From Duganella levis (GTDB lineage Bacteria > Pseudomonadota > Gammaproteobacteria > Burkholderiales > Burkholderiaceae_D), in assembly GCF_009857605.1 (NCBI RefSeq), contig NZ_WWCT01000011.1, forward strand, positions 62,001 to 126,000: 64,000 nucleotides of DNA. The letters are read 5' to 3'. This document shows positions 28,301 to 38,164 of the stretch, piece by piece (positions within the stretch are counted from its first letter, which is position 1; the number at the start of each line of letters is the position of its first letter). The translations under genes were made by a program, and so were the position numbers. Below the pieces are notes generated by a model. The model was not told where the DNA came from and did no database searches. It worked only from the letters and a program-made list of their open reading frames with translations.

Positions 28301-29023
28301 GATCGCGGTTTCGTAGGAGGCATAGTAATTCCTGGCGTCGGCTTCGGTCAGCGCGGCTTCGCCCAGCATGTCGTAGGAATAACGGTAGCCGCGCGCCTCG
28401 TTGGCCTGGCCGTTCTTGATCGCCTCGTCGATGGTCTGGCCGGTGACGAACTGGTTGCCCAGCATGCGCATCGCCAGATCCACGCCTTTGCGGATTAGCG
28501 GCTCGCCGCCCTTGGAAATCAGCTTGGTCAGCGCCGAGCCGAGGCCGGTTTCGCTATTGGTCGAGACCAGCTTGCCGGTAATCAGCAGACCCCAGGTGGC
28601 GGCGTTGACGAACAGCGACGGCGACTCGCCCAGGTGCTTGCGCCAGTCGCCCTTGCTGATTTTGTCGGCAATCAGGCGATCGGCGGTGGCATTGTCGGGA
28701 ATACGCAACAGTGCTTCAGCCAGACACATCAGCGCCACACCCTCGTCCGACGACAGCGAAAACTCGTGCATCAGCGCGTCCACACCCGACGCGCGGGTGC
28801 GTTCCGCGCGCACCGAACTGACCAGTTTATGGGCCAATTGCTGCGCCTGCTGGAGGCTGATATCGTCGTGATTGCTGAGCTGGCCGACCAGCCATTCAAC
28901 CGCGCTGATTTCGTCTTTTCTATAGGCGGCCGTCACTGCGGCGCGCAGGGGAATCGGGTCGCGCAGGATTTCGGCCTGGAGGGCGGCAAACGGGGTAAAA
29001 CCGGAGGAGACTGCTGCTTGCAT
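25373..29023 (-). CDS. putA: Bifunctional proline dehydrogenase / P5C dehydrogenase
   Basis: This 1216-residue enzyme oxidises proline to glutamate in two steps, with FAD in the first domain and NAD in the second. The proline dehydrogenase barrel includes LSALHPRYSRAQHQRV and RLVKGAYWDAEIK. The aldehyde dehydrogenase half includes SPWNFPLAIFTG, Glu in LIAETGGQNAM and catalytic Cys in SAGQRCSALR. The N-terminus lacks a ribbon-helix-helix DNA-binding domain, so this PutA does not repress its own gene. A C-terminal domain of about 200 residues after the dehydrogenase marks the long PutA type. The divergent Lrp-type gene at 29235 is the probable regulator. Confidence 0.96.
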   Translation of the reverse strand: MQAAVSSGFTPFAALQAEILRDPIPLRAAVTAAYRKDEISAVEWLVGQLSNHDDISLQQAQQLAHKLVSSVRAERTRASGVDALMHEFSLSSDEGVALMCLAEALLRIPDNATADRLIADKISKGDWRKHLGESPSLFVNAATWGLLITGKLVSTNSETGLGSALTKLISKGGEPLIRKGVDLAMRMLGNQFVTGQTIDEAIKNGQANEARGYRYSYDMLGEAALTEADARNYYASYETAIHAIGKASNGRGIRNGPGISVKLSALHPRYSRAQHQRVMEELLPRVRALVLLAKQYNIGLNIDAEEADRLELSLDLMEALAHDPDLAGFEGIGFVVQAYQKRCPFVIDYLIDLAKRSGRKFMVRLVKGAYWDAEIKRAQVDGMSGYPVYTRKVYTDVSYLVCAQKLLGAQGLIYPQFATHNAQTLSTIYTWAKRDGVNDYEFQCLHGMGESLYDQVVGKDNLDKACRIYAPVGTHETLLAYLVRRLLENGANSSFVNQIVDEAIPIESLLRDPVAAAREQGGLPHPGIALPLDMFGDRKNSAGFDLANENVLRDISAALAEPRSWHAAPLLAGGVSAGQPVQNITNPAQRGDIVGQLVEASATDVEVALTSASNFAMDWQTTEPAVRAAALLNAADLFEANAVELMTLAIREAGKSLPNAIAEIREAVDFLRYYAGEVSGATNTLALGPVTCISPWNFPLAIFTGQVAASLAAGNVVLAKPAEQTPLIAHRAVELLHEAGIPRAALQFLPGRGEVVGAALTADSRVKGVIFTGSTEVAQLINRTLAKRATAENADIPLIAETGGQNAMIVDSSALPEQVVQDAISSAFDSAGQRCSALRVLFLQEDIADKTIKMLKGAMQELKVGSPDRLVTDIGPVIDAEAQHNLLAHINKLKATAVDYYSLDLPSEVTTAGTFVPPTVLEIRSLAELTQEVFGPVMHVIRYKRSELPKVVEQINASGFGLTLGVHSRIDETIDYITSRAHVGNIYVNRNIVGAVVGVQPFGGEGKSGTGPKAGGPLYLKRLQRGASTAPVHARVGTPALDALAGWAKQHGYERASSLAEQYSRSTMLGSLTTLPGPTGERNTLALVSRGTVACMAGTLEGLLNQLAAVLATGNTAVVSGATAHLVPADLPVAVKDRIQTVTDLENCDFQIALVESMMAKSQHNALAARSGALVGLISTNEESSIPLWRLLAERALCVNTTAAGGNASLMTLETA

Positions 29024-29234
29024 GGGGTACTCTCAGAAGAAGAATCGGGAGCCGGTCCACGTACAAAAACACGCCCGTCAGCGAAGCCGGCGAGCGTGAT
29101 TTAAAGTGAACTGCTTATGATTCGATTGTAGTGGTAATTCTTCTGGATTAATTCTGGTAATGCGGGGGGCTAGCAATAGATTGTTTTTAGTGAGACAATT
29201 TAACCAAATAATATTTATTTGGGAGTTCCCGGAA

Positions 29235-29690
29235 ATGTTAGACAAGATCAGCAAAAAAATCTTGATGGAATTGCAGAGCGACGGTCGCATCTCCAATGTG
29301 GAGCTGGCTGCGCGGGTGAATCTGTCTCCCGCCGCTTGCCTGGAACGTGTGCGCAAGCTGCACGAGTCCGGGTATATCATGGGCTACACCGCCCAGTTAA
29401 ACCCGCAACTGCTGGATGTCTCCCTGCTGGTCTTTATCGAGGTCGTGCTGGACCGCACCACACCCGAAGTCTTCGACGCCTTCAAACACAGCGTGCAGGT
29501 CATCCCGGAAGTGCTGGAATGCCACATGGTTGCCGGCGGCTTCGACTACCTGGTCAAAGCGCGCGTCAAGGACATGGCTGCCTACCGCGAATTCCTGGGT
29601 AAAACCCTGCTCCAGAAAGGCGTCCGTGAAACCCACACCTACGCCGTGATGGAAGAAGTCAAGAATACCACCAAGTTGCCCATAAAATAG
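29235..29690 (+). CDS. Lrp/AsnC-family regulator, probable PutR of putA
   Basis: This 151-residue protein has an N-terminal helix-turn-helix (ISNVELAARVNLSPAACLER, about residues 18-37) and a C-terminal RAM ligand-binding domain. It is divergent from putA across a 211-base gap with AT-rich dyads such as GGTAATTCTTCTGG and GGATTAATTCTGG. Lrp-type activators next to putA (PutR, BkdR) respond to proline in other proteobacteria, so the role is inferred from position. I choose ATG 29235. A frame from 29160 would include promoter sequence. Confidence 0.85.
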   Translation: MLDKISKKILMELQSDGRISNVELAARVNLSPAACLERVRKLHESGYIMGYTAQLNPQLLDVSLLVFIEVVLDRTTPEVFDAFKHSVQVIPEVLECHMVAGGFDYLVKARVKDMAAYREFLGKTLLQKGVRETHTYAVMEEVKNTTKLPIK

Positions 29691-29747
29691 CATCAAAGAA
29701 ATAAAATTTGGAGACGCCCAAGGCGCCTGTTGAACAACGGGGGACAG

Positions 29748-31301
29748 ATGAAGCTTTTGCAGCATAAGTTGGTGCAACGTGGATTGTGGATTTTGGGAGC
29801 GACGGCAGGCGGTACCTGCCTCGCCTATTTGTTCAACCTGGCGGGCGCCGGCCCCATCACGGCGGCCATTCCCGCCGCGCTGGGCGGGGCCGCCGTCGCG
29901 TGGTGGGCCGCGCGCCAGAATAGCGACGAGGGCGGCGTGCGGCATTTCGCCCAGACCGTCGGCGAGGAAATCGACGCCATCATGATCGGCGCGGCGGAAA
30001 CCTCGTATTTCGTCGACTCGGTCAAGAAGAAGATCGAACTGGACGTCAGCACCGCCGGCAGCATCGTCCAAAGCTCCAGCCTGAACGCCGACACCACCGA
30101 GCGCATCGCCGCCAACGCCGAGCGCGCCGCCAAAATCGCCGCCCAGGTGCGCGGCGAAACCGTAGCCGGACGCGCCGAGGCCGACCATGGCCTGCAACGC
30201 ATCCGCACCGCCCGCGAGGACGCGCAAACCGCCGCCGCCGTGATGACGGCGCTGCAATCCAATTCCCGCAAAATCTACGGCTTTACCGAGGCCATCAGCG
30301 AAATCTCCGCCCGCACCAACCTGCTGGCGCTGAATGCCGCCATCGAGGCTGCGCGCGCCGGCGAACAGGGCCGTGGCTTTGCTGTGGTGGCCAGCGAAGT
30401 GCGCCAGCTGGCGCTGCGCACCAAGGAAGCCACCGATGAAATCAGCGCCATGGTGCGCGAGATTAACCAGCAGGCGGAAAAGGCCGCTACCGGCATGAAT
30501 TCGCTGGCGATCAAAGTCAGTGAGGCGGCCGGCAATGTGGAAACCGTGCACGGGCTGCTGGGCAATATCGAGCAGTCGTCGGGCGTGTCGGAAGATGAAA
30601 TCGGCCAGATCGCCCGGGCGTCGCGTGAGCACGTTGTGACCACCGAGGAAATCGCCCACGCCATCGCCAGCATCCGCGACAGCCTGTTGTCCACCGAGAA
30701 GGAATTGCCGCGCGCGGCCAGCTCGGCCATGGCGTTGGCGGAACGGGCGGAAATCATCACCGGCGCGCTGGGTGAATCGTCGATCGTCACCTCGCACGAT
30801 GCGATCCGCGAGGCGGCGCAGCGGGCGGCGGCGGAAGTGGGCAAGATTTTCGAACGCGCCATCGCCAGCGGCCAGATCAAGCGCGAGGCGCTGTGGGACC
30901 GTCACTACACGCCGATTCCGAACACCGATCCGCCCAAGCACAAGACCAAGTTCGACGATTTCACTGACCGCGTGCTGCCGTCCTTGCAGGAAGGCTTGCT
31001 GCAAGCCATGCCGCAACTGGCCTACGCCGGCACTGTGGATAACAACGGCTATTTCCCCACCCATAACAAGAAGTTTTCGCAGCCACTGACCGGCAACTAC
31101 GATATCGACATCGTCAACAATCGGACGAAACGCATCTTCAGCGACCGCACGGGCAAGCGCTGCGGCTCGAATACCAAGCCGTTCCTGCTACAGACGTACA
31201 AGCGCGATACCGGCGAGGTCATGCATGACCTGTCGGCGCCGATTTATGTGGATGGCAAGCACTGGGGCGGTTTCCGCATTGGATACCGCTCCAGTCATTA
31301 A
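29748..31301 (+). CDS. Chemoreceptor with a C-terminal Cache-like sensor domain
   Basis: This 517-residue methyl-accepting protein has two closely spaced N-terminal membrane helices (about residues 12-30 and 37-54) and almost no periplasmic loop. The signalling hairpin tip [20 protein letters not shown] lies at about 185-204. After the coiled coil, residues about 395-517 form a domain with [30 protein letters not shown] and a final HWGGFRIGY. These resemble segments found in periplasmic Cache domains of other receptors. With this order the sensor would be cytoplasmic. GGGGG precedes the ATG at 29748. No HAMP domain is evident. Confidence 0.85.
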   Translation: MKLLQHKLVQRGLWILGATAGGTCLAYLFNLAGAGPITAAIPAALGGAAVAWWAARQNSDEGGVRHFAQTVGEEIDAIMIGAAETSYFVDSVKKKIELDVSTAGSIVQSSSLNADTTERIAANAERAAKIAAQVRGETVAGRAEADHGLQRIRTAREDAQTAAAVMTALQSNSRKIYGFTEAISEISARTNLLALNAAIEAARAGEQGRGFAVVASEVRQLALRTKEATDEISAMVREINQQAEKAATGMNSLAIKVSEAAGNVETVHGLLGNIEQSSGVSEDEIGQIARASREHVVTTEEIAHAIASIRDSLLSTEKELPRAASSAMALAERAEIITGALGESSIVTSHDAIREAAQRAAAEVGKIFERAIASGQIKREALWDRHYTPIPNTDPPKHKTKFDDFTDRVLPSLQEGLLQAMPQLAYAGTVDNNGYFPTHNKKFSQPLTGNYDIDIVNNRTKRIFSDRTGKRCGSNTKPFLLQTYKRDTGEVMHDLSAPIYVDGKHWGGFRIGYRSSH

Positions 31302-32278
31302 CGGGAAGAAGCCGGCGCCTGGGTTGGCGTTGGCAGGGTGTTGACCGCGCGCTGGGTCTGGGTGTTCATCTTTTCCAGATGGGTGCGCAGCCATTTGTGC
31401 GCCGGGCTGCGCGCATCGCGTTCGTGCCACAGCATGTCCAGGTGGACCGCCGGCAACTGGAACGGCAATTCCTTGTGCGCCAGCGCGTCGGTCATGCCGG
31501 TGGCGGCGATCAGGTGGCGCGGCAGCACCGTCACCAGGTCCGAATTGGCCACCACGCGGCCGGCGGTGAAGAACTGATTCACCGTCAGCAGGATGCGGCG
31601 TTCGCGTTGCAGCTGGGCCAGCGCTTCGTCGACCAGGCCATGCGCGCGGCCGGAGAAACTCACCAGCAAGTGGTTGGCGGCGCAATAGTTGTCCAGGTTC
31701 AGTTCGACCTTGGCCAGCGGATGGTCGCGCCGCATCACGCACACATATTTACCGGAATACAGACGCTCGTGGCGGATCGGCGAACCGGTCTCATACGACA
31801 GCTGCGCCGCCACGCCGGGGAAGAAGCCCACCGCCAGGTCGATATCGCCGCGCAGCAGCATCGGCCGCGGCTCGCGCGTGGTCAGCGGCACCATGCGCAC
31901 GTTGATGCCGGGCGCTTCGCTCTCGATCGAGCGCATCAGCGACGGCAGCCACATGGCGGCGGTCGCATCGGCCATCGCCATACGGAAAGTAGCGTGGGCG
32001 GCCGAGACGTCGAAGGTCTCCGGCGCCACCGCCGCTTCCAGGCTGGCCAGCGCGCCGCGCACGGACGGCCACAGCGCTTCGGCGCGCGGCGTCGGCTTGA
32101 CGCCGTAGGCGGTGCGGATCAGCAATTCATCGCCCAGGCTTTCGCGCAGGCGCTTGATGGCGTTGGATACCGCCGGCTGGGTCATGGCCAGATGGCCGGC
32201 GGCGCGTGTCAGATTTTGCTCTGTCATCACGGCGTCGAAAACACGCAGCAGGTTCAGGTCCAGCGTCAGAAAGCTCAT
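31298..32278 (-). CDS. LysR-family transcriptional regulator
   Basis: This 326-residue protein has an N-terminal winged helix ([20 protein letters not shown], about residues 9-28) and a LysR substrate-binding domain. The opening [18 protein letters not shown] and the [18 protein letters not shown] stretch fit the NodD/LinR-like branch that controls aromatic or degradative genes. Its stop codon overlaps the chemoreceptor stop codon (TTAA shared), so the two genes converge with a four-base overlap. No obvious target gene is adjacent except the divergent small membrane protein. Confidence 0.88.
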   Translation of the reverse strand: MSFLTLDLNLLRVFDAVMTEQNLTRAAGHLAMTQPAVSNAIKRLRESLGDELLIRTAYGVKPTPRAEALWPSVRGALASLEAAVAPETFDVSAAHATFRMAMADATAAMWLPSLMRSIESEAPGINVRMVPLTTREPRPMLLRGDIDLAVGFFPGVAAQLSYETGSPIRHERLYSGKYVCVMRRDHPLAKVELNLDNYCAANHLLVSFSGRAHGLVDEALAQLQRERRILLTVNQFFTAGRVVANSDLVTVLPRHLIAATGMTDALAHKELPFQLPAVHLDMLWHERDARSPAHKWLRTHLEKMNTQTQRAVNTLPTPTQAPASSR

Positions 32279-32430
32279 GGCGGCTCAGGGGAGTAGATGT
32301 TGGAGAAATAACGATAGCACAGTCCATTCACCAATCGAATAATTGTTATCGCGAAAGGAAATTGGATAACTATGTTGCGGCGCACTATAGTTACATCAGA
32401 TTCTAAAGCTACCGCCAAACTGTGTCCATC

Positions 32431-32625
32431 ATGATTTCCGCAATACAAGATTTTTCTCTGTTCGCAGCTATCAAGCTGGCGCTGCTGGTCGCCGTGAGTG
32501 GTGGTCTGGTGGTGCTGTTCAAGCCACTGCTGCTGGGCTGCGCGCGCGCCGCCGTGCTGGTGGTCAAGCCGAAGCTGACGCGCGAACAACGCCTGCAGCG
32601 CCGCCAGCTGGCGACGCGTGCCTGA
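32431..32625 (+). CDS. Small single-pass membrane protein of unknown function
   Basis: This 64-residue frame starts MISAIQDFSLFAAIKLALL, has one or two hydrophobic stretches (about residues 9-46), and ends with the basic tail KPKLTREQRLQRRQLATRA. Codon use is GC-rich in third positions like its neighbours, which supports coding. It lies alone between the divergent LysR gene and the convergent CHI-like gene. A GTG three codons earlier is an alternative start. I do not recognise a family. Confidence 0.6.
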   Translation: MISAIQDFSLFAAIKLALLVAVSGGLVVLFKPLLLGCARAAVLVVKPKLTREQRLQRRQLATRA

Positions 32626-32640
32626 TACTGCGACGCAGCA

Positions 32641-33231
32641 TTACTTTTCGCCGAGCAGCGCCGGTTTCAACGAACTGTCCACCGGCTTATCACCCAGCCA
32701 GATACGCAGCACGGCGTTATAGAACGCCAGGTCCGGCATCAACTCCCCGATTTTCTTGCCATTCAAATAGCACTGGGTGCCCTCGTTCGGGGTCCAGTCC
32801 AGCGACAGCTGGTCGCCCTTCTTCAGCACCGGCGTCTGCGCGAACACTTCACCAAACTTCATGATTTGCGGCAGGATCTTGTTGCGCTCATCCTTGCCGG
32901 TATTGGCGTTGAGGCCGTCCGTGAAGGCTTTGCCGAACTCTTCCGAGCTGACTTCGCGCAGCATGGTGATGGCCACCCGGCGCGGGCCCGGCACGGCCAG
33001 CACGTCCGGCACGGTGGATTTCTTGTCCGTCAGATATAAACCGGCCGCATAGACCTTGAAGATGACCTTGGTGCGCAGGCCGGCGCCGTTCAGCTTGAGC
33101 GGCTGGCCGGCCACGGTGACGGTGTCGTCGAATTTGACGCCGGCCACATCGACGGCGGCAAAGGCGAAGGAAGGCAGCGCCGCAGCGATCGCAACGGCCA
33201 TCAGGGTATGCAGAATGGTTCTACGGTTCAT
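32641..33231 (-). CDS. Exported chalcone-isomerase-fold protein
   Basis: This 196-residue protein has a signal peptide (MNRRTILHTLMAVAIAAALP, cleavage near AFAAVD) and a chalcone isomerase-like domain. The KVYAAGLYL and RRVAITMLREVSSEEFGKAF segments are typical of the bacterial group, which has no proven enzymatic activity and is usually periplasmic or lipid-binding. I choose ATG 33231, preceded by GGAG. The longer frame to 33447 would run into the ferredoxin gene region. Confidence 0.85.
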   Translation of the reverse strand: MNRRTILHTLMAVAIAAALPSFAFAAVDVAGVKFDDTVTVAGQPLKLNGAGLRTKVIFKVYAAGLYLTDKKSTVPDVLAVPGPRRVAITMLREVSSEEFGKAFTDGLNANTGKDERNKILPQIMKFGEVFAQTPVLKKGDQLSLDWTPNEGTQCYLNGKKIGELMPDLAFYNAVLRIWLGDKPVDSSLKPALLGEK

Positions 33232-33328
33232 GAATGTCTCCGTGATAGGTGTGATCGGACTATACCACCGTAGAGACGTGGCGGCGCGTCTGGCCGCACG
33301 GTCATGCTTTTTGTAGATTTTTGGCTTC

Positions 33329-34132
<804 letters not shown>

Positions 34133-34203
34133 TTATGCCTGAAAATCGGCTTTTGCTTAAAATTGCCTTAATTTGGGGCGGTTTTAGCAGGAAATACAGC
34201 CGA

Positions 34204-34851
34204 TTAGGATTTGTATTTTAATAAATGATAGAACACCATTCCGGCTTTGTCAGCCCGAATGATTTCCCAGTCCGCCAGCCACTCCGGCGTCTCGCCTTCG
34301 GCGAACTCCAGCGCCAGCCCGGACTCGGCGTACACCAGGCCGCCCTCTTTCAGCAGTTTGCTGCACAGCGGCAGGGTTTTCTCCAGCAAGCTCTGCTGGT
34401 ACGGCGGATCGAGGAAGATCAGATCGTAGCGCTGACCGCGCGCGGCGGCCGATTGCGCCACCGACAGCGCGTCGCCGCGCATGATCTGCACGTTCTCGGC
34501 CTTCAGCTTCAGCTTGATTTCTTCCAGCTGGCGCGTGACTTGCGCATTGCTGTCGATCATGGTCACGGACTGCGCGCCACGGCTGGCCGCCTCAAAGCCC
34601 AAAGCGCCGCTGCCGGCGAACAGATCCAGCACCTGCGCGTTGGCCCAGTTGGCGTCGCGCTGGTGGTTGATCCAGTTGAATGCGGTTTCGCGCACGCGGT
34701 CAGGCGTCGGCCGCAGGCCCAGCGCGCTGAGCACTGGCAGCGGCGTGCGTTTCCACTGGCCACCGATAATGCGCACTTGATTGGCGTGCTGCGGACCGTG
34801 GACCGGCACCTTGGCTGGTTTGGCGGGCTTGCTAGAGGGCTTCTTTGGCAT
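34204..34851 (-). CDS. rsmD: 16S rRNA (guanine966-N2)-methyltransferase RsmD
   Basis: This 215-residue SAM-dependent enzyme methylates G966 of 16S rRNA. The SAM motif VLDLFAGSGALGFEA and the catalytic DPPYQQSLL motif are plain. The N-terminus is basic (MPKKPSSKPAKPAKVPVHGP), as in other betaproteobacterial forms. A 107-base gap separates it from coaD, which may share its transcript. Confidence 0.95.
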   Translation of the reverse strand: MPKKPSSKPAKPAKVPVHGPQHANQVRIIGGQWKRTPLPVLSALGLRPTPDRVRETAFNWINHQRDANWANAQVLDLFAGSGALGFEAASRGAQSVTMIDSNAQVTRQLEEIKLKLKAENVQIMRGDALSVAQSAAARGQRYDLIFLDPPYQQSLLEKTLPLCSKLLKEGGLVYAESGLALEFAEGETPEWLADWEIIRADKAGMVFYHLLKYKS

Positions 34852-34903
34852 GTGACGCTGTTCTAAGTCATTGATTCAACAGGCCATGATACCACAGCAG
34901 CGC

Positions 34904-35800
34904 TTATCGCTGATCCGCCGCCAAGGTCCGGAAGTCGTCGATCCAGCCCTGCATGCGGCGCTGTGCATGGGCTTTCTGCGCCGGCGTCGCCAGGTTGATC
35001 ACCGTCAGCACCAGTTGCAGGTTGGCCGCCTCGTAGCTGTCGAAGAAGGCTTTGCGGTCGGAGGTTTCCAGGCGCTGGAAGCCATCCTTGATCAGGCCCT
35101 GGATCAGCGTCTGCGTGGCTTCCTGGCTCAGCTTCTCGCTCTGCACCTTGCGTACCGCCGCCAGGATGTTGTTTTGACGGCGGGTGCGTTCATCCAGCCA
35201 GATCTCATTGTTGAGTGGACGCGCATCGGACGCCTTGCGGATCGCCACTTCCTGCTCGGAGCTAAAGCTGCCAAACCACAGCTCGAACTGCTCCATCGAT
35301 TTCTTGTAGCGGAAGCGCTGTTGCGCCTCGCGGTCGCCGCGCATGTTTTTCTTGCGGAAATCGGCATTGTTGGCGGCGAACTTGCGCTCCAGCGTAGCGA
35401 TCTGTTCCGGTTGCAGCGAGCGCGCCAGCTCGGCCAGTTCCGGCGTGGCCTTCAGCAGCAGCGCCTCGGTGCGTTTCTTGATGTCGTCGAAATCCGTTTG
35501 CAAGTCGGCCTGGGTGGCGCCGGCGGCCAGCTGGCGCTGCGCGGTTTGCAGGATCTGCGCGTAGTCGTTCAGCTGGGTCTTGCGATGCCAGTGGAACAGC
35601 TTGTCGATATCTTCCTTGACCGCGCTCTTCTGCTCCGAGGTCAGGTCGACATAGCCGTCGATCCACCAGTACAGCAGCGTGTCGCCATTGTTATAGGCCA
35701 GGCGCAGCGAACTGCAGGCGGCCAGCGCGGCCATGAGCGCGATCAGGAACAGGCTGTATAGCGTCCGGCGGGCCGGCAGGGGCATGTTAGACTTTTGCAT
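34904..35800 (-). CDS. DUF6279-like lipoprotein
   Basis: This 298-residue protein has a lipoprotein signal ending [20 protein letters not shown], so the Cys is the predicted lipid anchor. The mature part is helical and charged ([20 protein letters not shown]), as in the DUF6279 group of outer-membrane-directed lipoproteins of unknown role. I choose ATG 35800 ([12 protein letters not shown]) with GAGAG upstream. The longer frame to 35926 enters glmU. It is divergent from glmU with only 27 bases between starts, so their promoters must overlap. Confidence 0.78.
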   Translation of the reverse strand: MQKSNMPLPARRTLYSLFLIALMAALAACSSLRLAYNNGDTLLYWWIDGYVDLTSEQKSAVKEDIDKLFHWHRKTQLNDYAQILQTAQRQLAAGATQADLQTDFDDIKKRTEALLLKATPELAELARSLQPEQIATLERKFAANNADFRKKNMRGDREAQQRFRYKKSMEQFELWFGSFSSEQEVAIRKASDARPLNNEIWLDERTRRQNNILAAVRKVQSEKLSQEATQTLIQGLIKDGFQRLETSDRKAFFDSYEAANLQLVLTVINLATPAQKAHAQRRMQGWIDDFRTLAADQR

Positions 35801-35827
35801 TTGACACTCTCTCGATTTGGCACCTCT

Positions 35828-37192
35828 ATGAACGTCGTTATCCTCGCCGCCGGCATGGGCAAGCGCATGCAATCCGCGCTGCCGAAAGTTTTGCATCCTT
35901 TGGCGGGCAAGCCGCTGTTGCAGCACGTGCTGGATACGGCACGCAGCCTGTCCGCCAGCCGATTATGCGTGATCTACGGGCATGGCGGCGCAGCCGTGCA
36001 GGCGCTGCTGGCCAAGCAGCCGGAGCAGATCGCCACCGCGTTGCAGGAGCAGCAACTGGGCACCGGCCACGCCGTGATCCAGGCGCTGCCGGAGCTGGAC
36101 GACAAGGTCCCAACCCTGATCCTGTACGGCGACGTGCCGCTGACCACCACCGCTTCGCTGCAGGCGCTGGTGTCCGCCGCCGGTAACGACAAGCTTGGTA
36201 TTCTGACGGTTGAACAAGCTGATCCTACAGGTTTGGGCAGAATCGTCCGTGTGGATGGGCACATAGTGCGCATCGTCGAGCAAAAAGACGCCAACGAGGC
36301 CGAACGTGCCATCAAAGAGATCAACAGCGGCATCATGGTCGCGCCTACTCCACTGCTGAAGAAATGGCTGGGCGCGATCAAGAACGAAAACGCCCAGGGC
36401 GAGTATTACCTGACCGACATCGTCGCGCTGGCCGTGGCGGATGGCGTGCCGGTGGTATCGGCCCAGCCGTCGGCGCAGTGGGAAGTCGCCGGCGTCAACA
36501 GCAAGGTCCAGCTGGCCGAGCTGGAACGCATCCACCAGCGCAACATCGCCAACCGCCTGTTGGAACAGGGCGTGACGCTGATGGACCCGTCGCGCATCGA
36601 TGTGCGTGGCGAGCTGATCTGCGGCCGCGATGTCACCATCGACGTCGGCTGCGTGTTCGAGGGCAAGGTTGAGCTGGGCGACGGCGTGCACATCGCCGCC
36701 CACAGCGTGCTGGTCAACGCCCGCATCCTGGCCGGCGCCCAGATCAAGCCGTTCTGCCACATCGAGGAAGCGGTGGTCGGCGAAGCCTCGCTGATCGGTC
36801 CGTATGCGCGCCTGCGTCCCGGCACCGTGCTGGCCGAGGACGTGCATGTGGGTAACTTCGTCGAAATCAAAAACGGCCAGGTGGCCGCGCACAGCAAGGC
36901 CAACCACCTGGCCTACATCGGCGACGCCACCATCGGCTCGCGCGTCAACATCGGCGCCGGCGTCATCACCTGCAACTACGACGGCGCCAACAAATTCCGC
37001 ACCGTCATCGAAGACGACTGCTTCATCGGCAGCGACAGCCAGCTGGTGGCCCCGGTCACCGTCGGCAAAGGCGCGACGCTCGGCGCCGGCACCACGCTGA
37101 CCAAGGACGCGCCGGCCGGCAAGCTGACGGTCTCGCGTCCGCGCCAGGTGACCATCGAAAACTGGACCCGTCCGGTCAAGATCAAAAAATAA
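35828..37192 (+). CDS. glmU: Bifunctional GlcNAc-1-phosphate uridylyltransferase / GlcN-1-phosphate acetyltransferase
   Basis: This 454-residue enzyme makes UDP-GlcNAc for peptidoglycan and lipopolysaccharide. The N-terminal pyrophosphorylase loop reads LAAGMGKRM, followed by LYGDVPL. The C-terminal half is a left-handed beta helix with hexapeptide repeats ([30 protein letters not shown]) holding the acetyltransferase site. ATG 35828 is chosen because the product then starts [11 protein letters not shown]. It ends with its own terminator. glmS, the enzyme two steps earlier, lies 3.9 kb downstream. Confidence 0.97.
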   Translation: MNVVILAAGMGKRMQSALPKVLHPLAGKPLLQHVLDTARSLSASRLCVIYGHGGAAVQALLAKQPEQIATALQEQQLGTGHAVIQALPELDDKVPTLILYGDVPLTTTASLQALVSAAGNDKLGILTVEQADPTGLGRIVRVDGHIVRIVEQKDANEAERAIKEINSGIMVAPTPLLKKWLGAIKNENAQGEYYLTDIVALAVADGVPVVSAQPSAQWEVAGVNSKVQLAELERIHQRNIANRLLEQGVTLMDPSRIDVRGELICGRDVTIDVGCVFEGKVELGDGVHIAAHSVLVNARILAGAQIKPFCHIEEAVVGEASLIGPYARLRPGTVLAEDVHVGNFVEIKNGQVAAHSKANHLAYIGDATIGSRVNIGAGVITCNYDGANKFRTVIEDDCFIGSDSQLVAPVTVGKGATLGAGTTLTKDAPAGKLTVSRPRQVTIENWTRPVKIKK

Positions 37193-37217
37193 GCGGGCTG
37201 AGCCCAGTTATGCCAAG

Positions 37218-37241
37218 CGGCGCCTGCGGGCGCCGTTTTTT
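37218..37241 (+). terminator. Intrinsic terminator of glmU
   Basis: CGGCGCC and GGCGCCG form a perfect 7-bp stem with a TGCG loop and are followed by six T. It lies 25 bases after the glmU stop, so glmU ends here and is not read into the iron-uptake genes. Confidence 0.88.
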
Positions 37242-37243
37242 AT

Positions 37244-37521
37244 TGTGGATAACGTTGTGAGTAAGGGCTGATTAAGCACGGGAAAACAGGTGGGCAAGTA
37301 CACCATTTATTTGCAAGCGAGGTATACAAGGCTTGCATGTTGCCGTACTCACCACCACCCAGCCCGGTTTTTCAGCAAATGTGCATAACTCTGTGCGTAA
37401 GCACTGGAGCAAGTGCTGGATAAGACCCGGATAAGTACAGGATAACTTTTTCCAACGCAATATCGCTGTGCATAAAGCTGTGGAGAATAGATGGAATATC
37501 CCTCGGATAACCATGGGATAA
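37244..37521 (+). repeat. Cluster of GGATAA / DnaA-like boxes after glmU
   Basis: Most of the 399-base gap between glmU and the sigma factor gene is taken by short related motifs in one orientation. TGTGGATAA occurs at 37244-37252 and TGTGCATAA at 37380-37388 and 37467-37475, all fitting the DnaA consensus TTATNCACA on the other strand. GGATAA occurs at 37418, 37429, 37440, 37505 and 37516, the first three about 11 bases apart. No coding signal or hairpin was found between them. Confidence 0.7.
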
Positions 37522-37559
37522 ATCAGCCGTGTTGGCCAAACCATACTAAAAATGCTACG

Positions 37560-37576
37560 ATGAGAATAATTCTCAT
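37560..37576. promoter_or_regulatory. Fur box upstream of the FecI-type sigma factor gene
   Basis: ATGAGAATAATTCTCAT is a perfect palindrome and matches the GATAATGATAATCATTATC-type Fur site in its central AGAATAATTCT part. It ends 15 bases before the GTG start of the sigma factor, where it would cover the promoter. Iron-dependent repression of the module is therefore predicted. Confidence 0.85.
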
Positions 37577-37591
37577 TCAATGTAGGCCGTT

Positions 37592-38098
37592 GTGCACCCG
37601 ATCGCACCCCGCTCCGACGTAGGCAATTTGTACGCAGACCACCACCGCTGGCTGCTCGGCTGGCTGCGCCGCAAGGCCAACGGCGCCGATTACGCGGCCG
37701 ACCTGGCGCAGGAAACCTTCGTTCGCATCCTGTGCCAGCCTGAGCACTGCTGCACCGGCATGCGCCAACCGCGCGCTTATCTGGCCACGGTGGCGCAGCG
37801 CCTGCTGATCAACTACGCCGAACGGCAGTCGCTGGAACGCGCCTATCTCGAAGTGCTGGTCCAGCTGCCGCCGTGCCAGGCGCCGTCGCCGGAAGAACGG
37901 CTGCTGATCCTCGAATCCCTGCACGAAATCGACCGCATGCTGGACGGCCTGCCGCCCAAGACGCGCGAAGCCTTCCTGCTGTCGCAGCTGGAAGGGCTGG
38001 GCTATAGCGACATCGGCCAGCGCCTCGGCGTCACCGTGCGCACCGTCAAGCGCTACATGGCGGCGGCATTCATGCAATGCCTGATGGCGGCCGCATAA
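37592..38098 (+). CDS. FecI-type ECF sigma factor
   Basis: This 168-residue sigma factor of the iron-starvation group has region 2 (ADLAQETFVRIL, about residues 34-45) and region 4 (LPPKTREAFLLSQLEGLGYS, then IGQRLGVTVRTVKRYM). The start is GTG 37592. An in-frame TAG nine bases upstream rules out a longer form, and TTG at codon 13 is a weaker alternative. A Fur box lies just upstream. The usual partner fecR is missing: the next gene is the receptor, 66 bases on. Confidence 0.92.
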   Translation: MHPIAPRSDVGNLYADHHRWLLGWLRRKANGADYAADLAQETFVRILCQPEHCCTGMRQPRAYLATVAQRLLINYAERQSLERAYLEVLVQLPPCQAPSPEERLLILESLHEIDRMLDGLPPKTREAFLLSQLEGLGYSDIGQRLGVTVRTVKRYMAAAFMQCLMAAA

Positions 38099-38113
38099 AG
38101 CGTGTCCCCTTTT

Positions 38114-38147
38114 TTGTGATCGCCGGTCTTACTAGTACCAATCACAA
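38114..38147. repeat. Inverted repeat TTGTGAT/ATCACAA between the sigma factor and receptor genes
   Basis: Seven-base arms (38114-38120 and 38141-38147) enclose 20 bases in the 66-base gap. No U-tract follows, so it is not a terminator. It could be a regulator site, or a hairpin that separates expression of the sigma factor from that of the receptor. Confidence 0.4.
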
Positions 38148-38164
38148 CAAAATGGGAATGTAAG

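Noticed and set aside
25322..28498. Open frame of 1058 codons on the plus strand
   Set aside because: It lies wholly antisense to putA, which has all expected catalytic motifs. The translation is a low-complexity mix of Arg, His, Gln and Ala typical of GC-rich shadow frames.
38114..38147. Inverted repeat as a terminator after the FecI gene
   Set aside because: The T-run precedes the stem and does not follow it, so intrinsic termination is not supported.
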